Of a stretch of DNA of 64,000 nucleotides, positions 60,054-64,000 are shown in pieces; positions within the stretch are counted from its first letter, which is position 1; every line of letters starts with the position of its first letter. Under the pieces are notes generated by a model, which saw only the letters and a program-made list of their open reading frames with translations, did no database searches and was not told where the DNA came from. The position numbers and the translations under genes are program-made. The DNA comes from Pelorhabdus rhamnosifermentans (GTDB lineage: Bacteria; Bacillota; Negativicutes; UMGS1260), in the NCBI RefSeq assembly GCF_018835585.1, contig NZ_JAHGVE010000002.1, forward strand, positions 282,023 through 346,022, read 5' to 3'.

Positions 60054-61304
60054 ATGACTGAAACAGAAGGCATGAATTCAAAACAGTTATTGGCATATTA
60101 CCAGGCCAAATTGGACGAAGAAGCAAGGGATGCAAAGGCCAATGGCGGTTTGGTTGCCTGGTCGGCATCTGTTGCTCCCAGTGAATTCTGTGTTGCTATG
60201 GGAGTTACCATGGTTTATCCAGAAACGCATGCAGCAGGCATTGGAGCTAGAAAAGGTGCTTTAGATATGCTTGATGTTGCAACTAACAAGGGATATTCAT
60301 CTGATTGCTGTTCTTACGGTAGAGTAAATATAGGTTATATGGAATTGCTTAAAGAGCAGGCTTTGACAGGAAAAACGCCTGATAAATTAGCGAATTCTCC
60401 AGCAGCAAAGGTACCACTTCCTGATTTTGTCATTACTTGCAATAACATTTGTAATACTTTATTAAAGTGGTATGAGAATCTTGCGGTGGAATTAAATATT
60501 CCTTGTATTGTCATTGATGTTCCTTTTAACCATACCATGCCGGTTCCACAGTATGCGAAAGAATATATTGCCGCTCAGTTGAAAGACGGAATTGCTCAGG
60601 TCGAAAAAATTTCTGGCAAGAAGATGGACTGGGATAAATTTCTAGAGGTTCAGAAACAAACGCAGCGTTCTGTAGCTCAGTGGAATAGAATTGCTCGATT
60701 ATCTTCTTATAAACCCTCTCCGCTGAATTGTTTTGACTTGTTCAATTATATGGCGCTGATTGTTTGTGCAAGAAGCAGAGATTATGCGGAAATTACCTTT
60801 AAAAAATTTGCTGATGAATTGGAAGAAAATTTGGCTAACGGCGTCTATGCGTTTAAAGGTGCTGAAAAAAATCGTATTACTTGGGAAGGAATTGCAGTTT
60901 GGCCTTATCTTGGTCATACTTTTAAATCTTTAAAATCTTTAGGATCTATTATGACGGGGTCTGCTTATCCGGGGTTATGGAATCTTGAGTATACACCGGG
61001 AGATTTATGTTCCATGGGTGAAGCTTATACGAACGTTTATATTAATACTTGTCTTGAGAATAAAGTAAACGTCCTGCTTGATGTGGTGAACGGTGGGAAG
61101 TGTGACGGCGTGGCTTATCATCTGAATCGCAGCTGTAAGCTGATGAGCTTCCTCAATGTCGAGACTGCCAGAATGATTAAGGAAAAAACCGGGTTGCCTT
61201 ATGTAAGTTTTGATGGAGACCAGACCGATCCGAATAATTTCTCAACGGCTCAGTTTGATACCCGTGTGCAGGCACTAGCCGAAATGATGGAAACAAAAGC
61301 TTAA
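60054..61304 (+). CDS. 2-hydroxyacyl-CoA dehydratase, alpha-type subunit
   Basis: A 416-residue subunit of the iron-sulfur dehydratase that removes water from (R)-2-hydroxyacyl-CoA through ketyl radicals. Family stretches: 'VAPSEFCVAMGVTMVYPETH', 'YSSDCCSYGRVNIGYMELLK', 'DFVITCNNICNTLLKWYENL' and 'SYKPSPLNCFDLFNYMALIV'. Several conserved cysteines would bind a [4Fe-4S] cluster. Eighteen bases before the beta subunit, with AAAGAGGG upstream. Closest pathway types: lactoyl-CoA, 2-hydroxyglutaryl-CoA or 2-hydroxyisocaproyl-CoA dehydratase; the neighbours favour lactoyl-CoA. Confidence 0.93.
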   Translation: MTETEGMNSKQLLAYYQAKLDEEARDAKANGGLVAWSASVAPSEFCVAMGVTMVYPETHAAGIGARKGALDMLDVATNKGYSSDCCSYGRVNIGYMELLKEQALTGKTPDKLANSPAAKVPLPDFVITCNNICNTLLKWYENLAVELNIPCIVIDVPFNHTMPVPQYAKEYIAAQLKDGIAQVEKISGKKMDWDKFLEVQKQTQRSVAQWNRIARLSSYKPSPLNCFDLFNYMALIVCARSRDYAEITFKKFADELEENLANGVYAFKGAEKNRITWEGIAVWPYLGHTFKSLKSLGSIMTGSAYPGLWNLEYTPGDLCSMGEAYTNVYINTCLENKVNVLLDVVNGGKCDGVAYHLNRSCKLMSFLNVETARMIKEKTGLPYVSFDGDQTDPNNFSTAQFDTRVQALAEMMETKA

Positions 61305-61321
61305 AAAGGAGGAAAACGATC

Positions 61322-62440
61322 ATGAGTAAAATAGAAAAGATCATCAATGAACTGTCAGCGATTGCGGGTAATCCGAAACAGGCGGTTGCTGATTATAAAG
61401 TTCGGACAGGCAAAGGAGCGGTAGGAATTTTACCATACTATGTTCCTGAAGAACTTGTTTATGCAACAGGCTATCTTCCTGTTGGTATCTGGGGCGGTCA
61501 AAAGAAAATTACCAAAGCGCCTACCTATCTTCCATCTTTTGCTTGTTCAATGATGCAATCCGTCATGGAGTTGGAAATTGAAGGGGCTTACGATTGCTTA
61601 GACGCTATTTTGATGTCTGTACCTTGTGACACATTAAAATGTTTAAGCCAAAAATGGAAGGGAACATCTCCTGTTATCATCTTTACGCATCCACAAAACA
61701 GAAAATTGGAATCTGCTAATACATTTTTAGTGGAAGAGTATAAGATTGTGAAGGCGAAACTTGAAAAAATTCTGGGTGTTACCATTACGGATAAAGCCAT
61801 TCAGGCGGCAATTGACACGTATAATGAAAATAAAAAAATCGTCCGGGAATTCTCCGATTTAGTGGGAAAATATCCTCAGATTATTGACACTGTTCAACGT
61901 CATGCAGTAATGAAAGCCAGATTATTTATGGATAAAGCGCAACATACTGTTTTGGTGAAGAAATTGATTGCTGAAATGAAGGCTATGCCTGTTCAGCCGT
62001 GGACTGGTAAAAAGGTTATTTTAACTGGAATTATGGCTGAACCAACGGAATTGCTGAAAATATTTAATGAATTTCATATTGCAGTTGTTGCTGATGATCT
62101 CGCCCAAGAAGGACGACAGGTTCGTGTTGACGCGCCAGCTGGGCACGACCCACTTTATCGACTGGCCAAAGTGTGGCAAAATCTTGAGGGTTGTTCTTTG
62201 GCTACAGATACGAAAAAGTTCCGAGGCACGATGTTGAAGAATATGGTTAAGAAGTATCAGGCTGATGCTGTAATTATTTGTATGATGAAATTCTGTGATC
62301 CAGAAGAATGGGATTATCCGGTATATTACAGACAGTTTCAGGAAGCTGGAATTAAGAGTTTACTGCTTGAAATAGAGCAGCAGGCAGTTACTTTTGAGCA
62401 GGCTAAAACTAGAGTGCAGAGTTTTATAGAAATGCTGTAG
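61322..62440 (+). CDS. 2-hydroxyacyl-CoA dehydratase, beta-type subunit
   Basis: A 372-residue partner subunit: 'VGILPYYVPEELVYATGYLP', 'LPSFACSMMQSVMELEIEGA', 'LMSVPCDTLKCLSQKWKGTS' (cluster cysteines) and 'DAVIICMMKFCDPEEWDYPV'. AAAAGGAGG precedes the ATG. Forms the heterodimeric dehydratase with the gene at 60054 and needs the activator at 59225. Confidence 0.93.
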   Translation: MSKIEKIINELSAIAGNPKQAVADYKVRTGKGAVGILPYYVPEELVYATGYLPVGIWGGQKKITKAPTYLPSFACSMMQSVMELEIEGAYDCLDAILMSVPCDTLKCLSQKWKGTSPVIIFTHPQNRKLESANTFLVEEYKIVKAKLEKILGVTITDKAIQAAIDTYNENKKIVREFSDLVGKYPQIIDTVQRHAVMKARLFMDKAQHTVLVKKLIAEMKAMPVQPWTGKKVILTGIMAEPTELLKIFNEFHIAVVADDLAQEGRQVRVDAPAGHDPLYRLAKVWQNLEGCSLATDTKKFRGTMLKNMVKKYQADAVIICMMKFCDPEEWDYPVYYRQFQEAGIKSLLLEIEQQAVTFEQAKTRVQSFIEML

Positions 62441-62494
62441 GACTTTGATAAGCCTACGAAAAAAATCGTTATATAAAAATTGGAGGAGAAATTC

Positions 62495-63634
62495 ATGGAT
62501 TTTATTTATAGTACAGAACAGGAAGATATTCGCAAAACAGTGAGGGCATTTGCCGAAAAAGCATTGTTACCGACGGTTGCTGAAAGAGATGAAAAGGAAC
62601 TTTTTTCACGGGAAATTTATAATGAAATGGGTAAAATGGGCTTAATGGGAATTCCCTATCCTGAAGAATACGGCGGTATCGGTAGTGACTTTGTAAGTTA
62701 TGCCATTGCGTGTGAAGAAATTTCACGTGTTGATGCTTCCACAGGTATTGGAATGTCGGTGCATACTTCTTTGTGCTCTTGGCCGATTTTTAAGTATGGT
62801 ACAGAAGAGCAGAAACAAAAATATTTAAAACCATTGGCTGAAGGAACGAAATTAGGTGCCTTTGGCTTGACTGAACCAAATGCAGGTACGGATGTGAGCG
62901 GCGGTACAGCTACGGCAGTAAAAGATGGTGACCATTATATTCTCAATGGGACTAAAATATTCAATACAAACGGCGGCGAAGCGGAAATTGAAGTTGTTTT
63001 TGCTATTACTGACAAGGCTGCTGGTCCTAAGGGAATGAGCGCCTTTATTGTTGAAAAAGGTACTCCAGGGTTGAGCTTTGGTAAGAAGGAAATCAAGATG
63101 GGTATTCGCGCATCCGTACAGCGGGAAGTTATTTTAACAAACTGCCGTGTGCCTGCTTGTAATCTGCTTGGCAAAGAAGGGCAAGGTTTTAAAATTGCCA
63201 TGTCGACTCTTGATGGTGGCCGTATTGGCGTGTCTTCGCAAGCGTTGGGTATTGCCCAGGGCGCATTGGAGGCGGCGATTAAATATTCTAAAGAACGCAC
63301 CCAATTTGGTAAACCAATTTGCAAACAACAGGCGATCGGATTTATGTTAGCTGATATGGCAGCGAAAGTAGAGGGAGCCAGGCTTCTTGTGTATCGTGCG
63401 GCATATCATATTTCGCATGACTTACCTTATTCGAAAGAAGCGGCAATGGCGAAGCTCGTTGCTTCAGATACAGCGATGTCAGTTACAACGGATGCCGTTC
63501 AAATTTATGGCGGATATGGATTTACGCGTGAATATCCTGTTGAACGTATGATGAGGGATGCTAAAATTACCCAGATTTATGAAGGCACAAATCAGGTGCA
63601 ACGCATGGTTATTTCTGGAAGCATCTTGCGTTAA
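62495..63634 (+). CDS. Acyl-CoA dehydrogenase / enoyl-CoA reductase (acryloyl-CoA reductase-like)
   Basis: A 379-residue FAD flavoprotein: '[20 protein letters not shown]', '[20 protein letters not shown]', '[20 protein letters not shown]', '[20 protein letters not shown]' and the catalytic Glu in '[20 protein letters not shown]'. GGAGGAG favours ATG 62495 over 62480. Next to etfB, so in this fermentative operon it probably runs as a reductase with an electron-transferring flavoprotein, reducing the enoyl-CoA made by the dehydratase. It could also be a dehydrogenase in the oxidative direction. Confidence 0.92.
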   Translation: MDFIYSTEQEDIRKTVRAFAEKALLPTVAERDEKELFSREIYNEMGKMGLMGIPYPEEYGGIGSDFVSYAIACEEISRVDASTGIGMSVHTSLCSWPIFKYGTEEQKQKYLKPLAEGTKLGAFGLTEPNAGTDVSGGTATAVKDGDHYILNGTKIFNTNGGEAEIEVVFAITDKAAGPKGMSAFIVEKGTPGLSFGKKEIKMGIRASVQREVILTNCRVPACNLLGKEGQGFKIAMSTLDGGRIGVSSQALGIAQGALEAAIKYSKERTQFGKPICKQQAIGFMLADMAAKVEGARLLVYRAAYHISHDLPYSKEAAMAKLVASDTAMSVTTDAVQIYGGYGFTREYPVERMMRDAKITQIYEGTNQVQRMVISGSILR

Positions 63635-63684
63635 TTGTAAGGAAACAGAGCCGTTGTTGCGTATGTTATAGATGGTAATGTTTT

Positions 63685-63728
63685 GGTTGCCTCTGAAAAA
63701 GCAAATTTTTTGCTAATCTGAGGTAACC
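63685..63728 (+). other. Hairpin between acyl-CoA dehydrogenase and etfB
   Basis: GGTTGCCTC (63685-63693) and GAGGTAACC (63720-63728), with an inner GCAAA/TTTGC pairing. No T run follows. A second weak stem GGAAACG/CGTTTCC lies near 63828-63859. They may process or attenuate the transcript in the 304-bp gap; no separate promoter was found. Confidence 0.45.
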
Positions 63729-63938
63729 TTTGGCATTACTTGGATCTTAATACAAATTGGATATTAAAATTATCGTGATGGCAAAATAAAATGTAGTCCA
63801 AAAAACCGATAATATCCGGGAACCTGCTGGGAAACGTTTCATTTCGATTAATGCGTTTCCTGATTTTCTGTTGGATTTTTAAGAGTGGGAACTACAATGA
63901 AGCAAATTTCTGATGAAATTTACAGGAGGCTTACAATA

Positions 63939-64000
63939 TGGAAATGGTAGTTTGTGTCAAGCAAGTACCTGACACTACAGAAGTTAAAATTGATCCAGTA
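63939..64000 (+). CDS. etfB: Electron transfer flavoprotein beta subunit, 5' end
   Basis: The first 20 codons, 'MEMVVCVKQVPDTTEVKIDP', match the highly conserved EtfB N-terminus; the gene runs off the window. ACAGGAGG lies 9 bases upstream. EtfB with EtfA carries electrons to the acyl-CoA dehydrogenase-like reductase upstream, so the operon continues beyond the window. Confidence 0.9.

Noticed and set aside
1..64000. tRNA, rRNA, CRISPR arrays, prophage or intact transposase genes
   Set aside because: None found by eye; the only mobile-element trace is the decayed integrase at 50537-50904.

Overview
The window looks like a chromosomal segment of a spore-forming, outer-membrane-bearing Firmicute (Negativicutes, Sporomusaceae; Pelosinus-like is my inference). 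Evidence: a spoVA sporulation cluster and a YjdF-like gene sit beside a signal-peptide + SLH-domain outer-membrane porin (13350-14714), a combination typical of diderm Negativicutes. Other indications are the low GC, strong Shine-Dalgarno sites, two sigma-54 activators, and a fermentative 2-hydroxyacyl-CoA dehydratase operon. No rRNA, tRNA, CRISPR array or intact insertion sequence was seen.

Layout. 1-1067: end of a multidrug efflux pump and its PadR regulator. 1247-5642: a spoVA2mob-like cluster (DUF1657, DUF421/DUF1657 fusion, spoVAC, spoVAD, spoVAE, DUF1657, DUF421). 5731-14714: a peptide/asparagine module comprising asparaginase, a sigma-54 enhancer-binding protein with an unusual C-terminus, an OPT peptide transporter, PepT and the SLH porin. 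Three copies of an AGGTTAAT-type inverted repeat and three -24/-12 promoters tie these together. 15060-18082: a second PadR + HlyD + DHA2 efflux operon. 18243-27351: NlpC/P60 hydrolase, CMD protein, orphan sensor kinase, MFS carrier, small proteins, and a MocR / DJ-1 divergent pair. 27569-30863: nadABC. 31146-33704: amidase, C39-like protein, MBL hydrolase. 33759-38287: AraC regulator with GH127 arabinofuranosidase and GPH sugar symporter. 38627-42034: DUF4434 protein, ABC exporter, NudC. 42197-42462: a strongly structured RNA ending in a terminator. 42556-48259: small proteins, methyltransferase, CD3324-family protein, RsgA behind a possible translational attenuator, and a TPR protein. 48379-50984: gene remnants, pfkA, and a decayed integrase between mirrored palindromes. 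51125-54749: chemoreceptor, HD-GYP protein, Cfa. 55301-64000: a second sigma-54 activator and the operon it probably controls: CoA-transferase, VOC epimerase, dehydratase activator and two subunits, acyl-CoA dehydrogenase and the start of etfB. This last set fits reductive conversion of a 2-hydroxy acid (for example lactate to propionate by the acrylate route).

The most interesting points are the local sigma-54 peptide regulon and its operators, the asparaginase frame with no ATG/GTG/TTG start, the unassigned structured RNA at 42197-42462, and the leader-peptide/alternative-hairpin arrangement before rsgA. All positions and pairings were read by eye; no database search or folding program was run.
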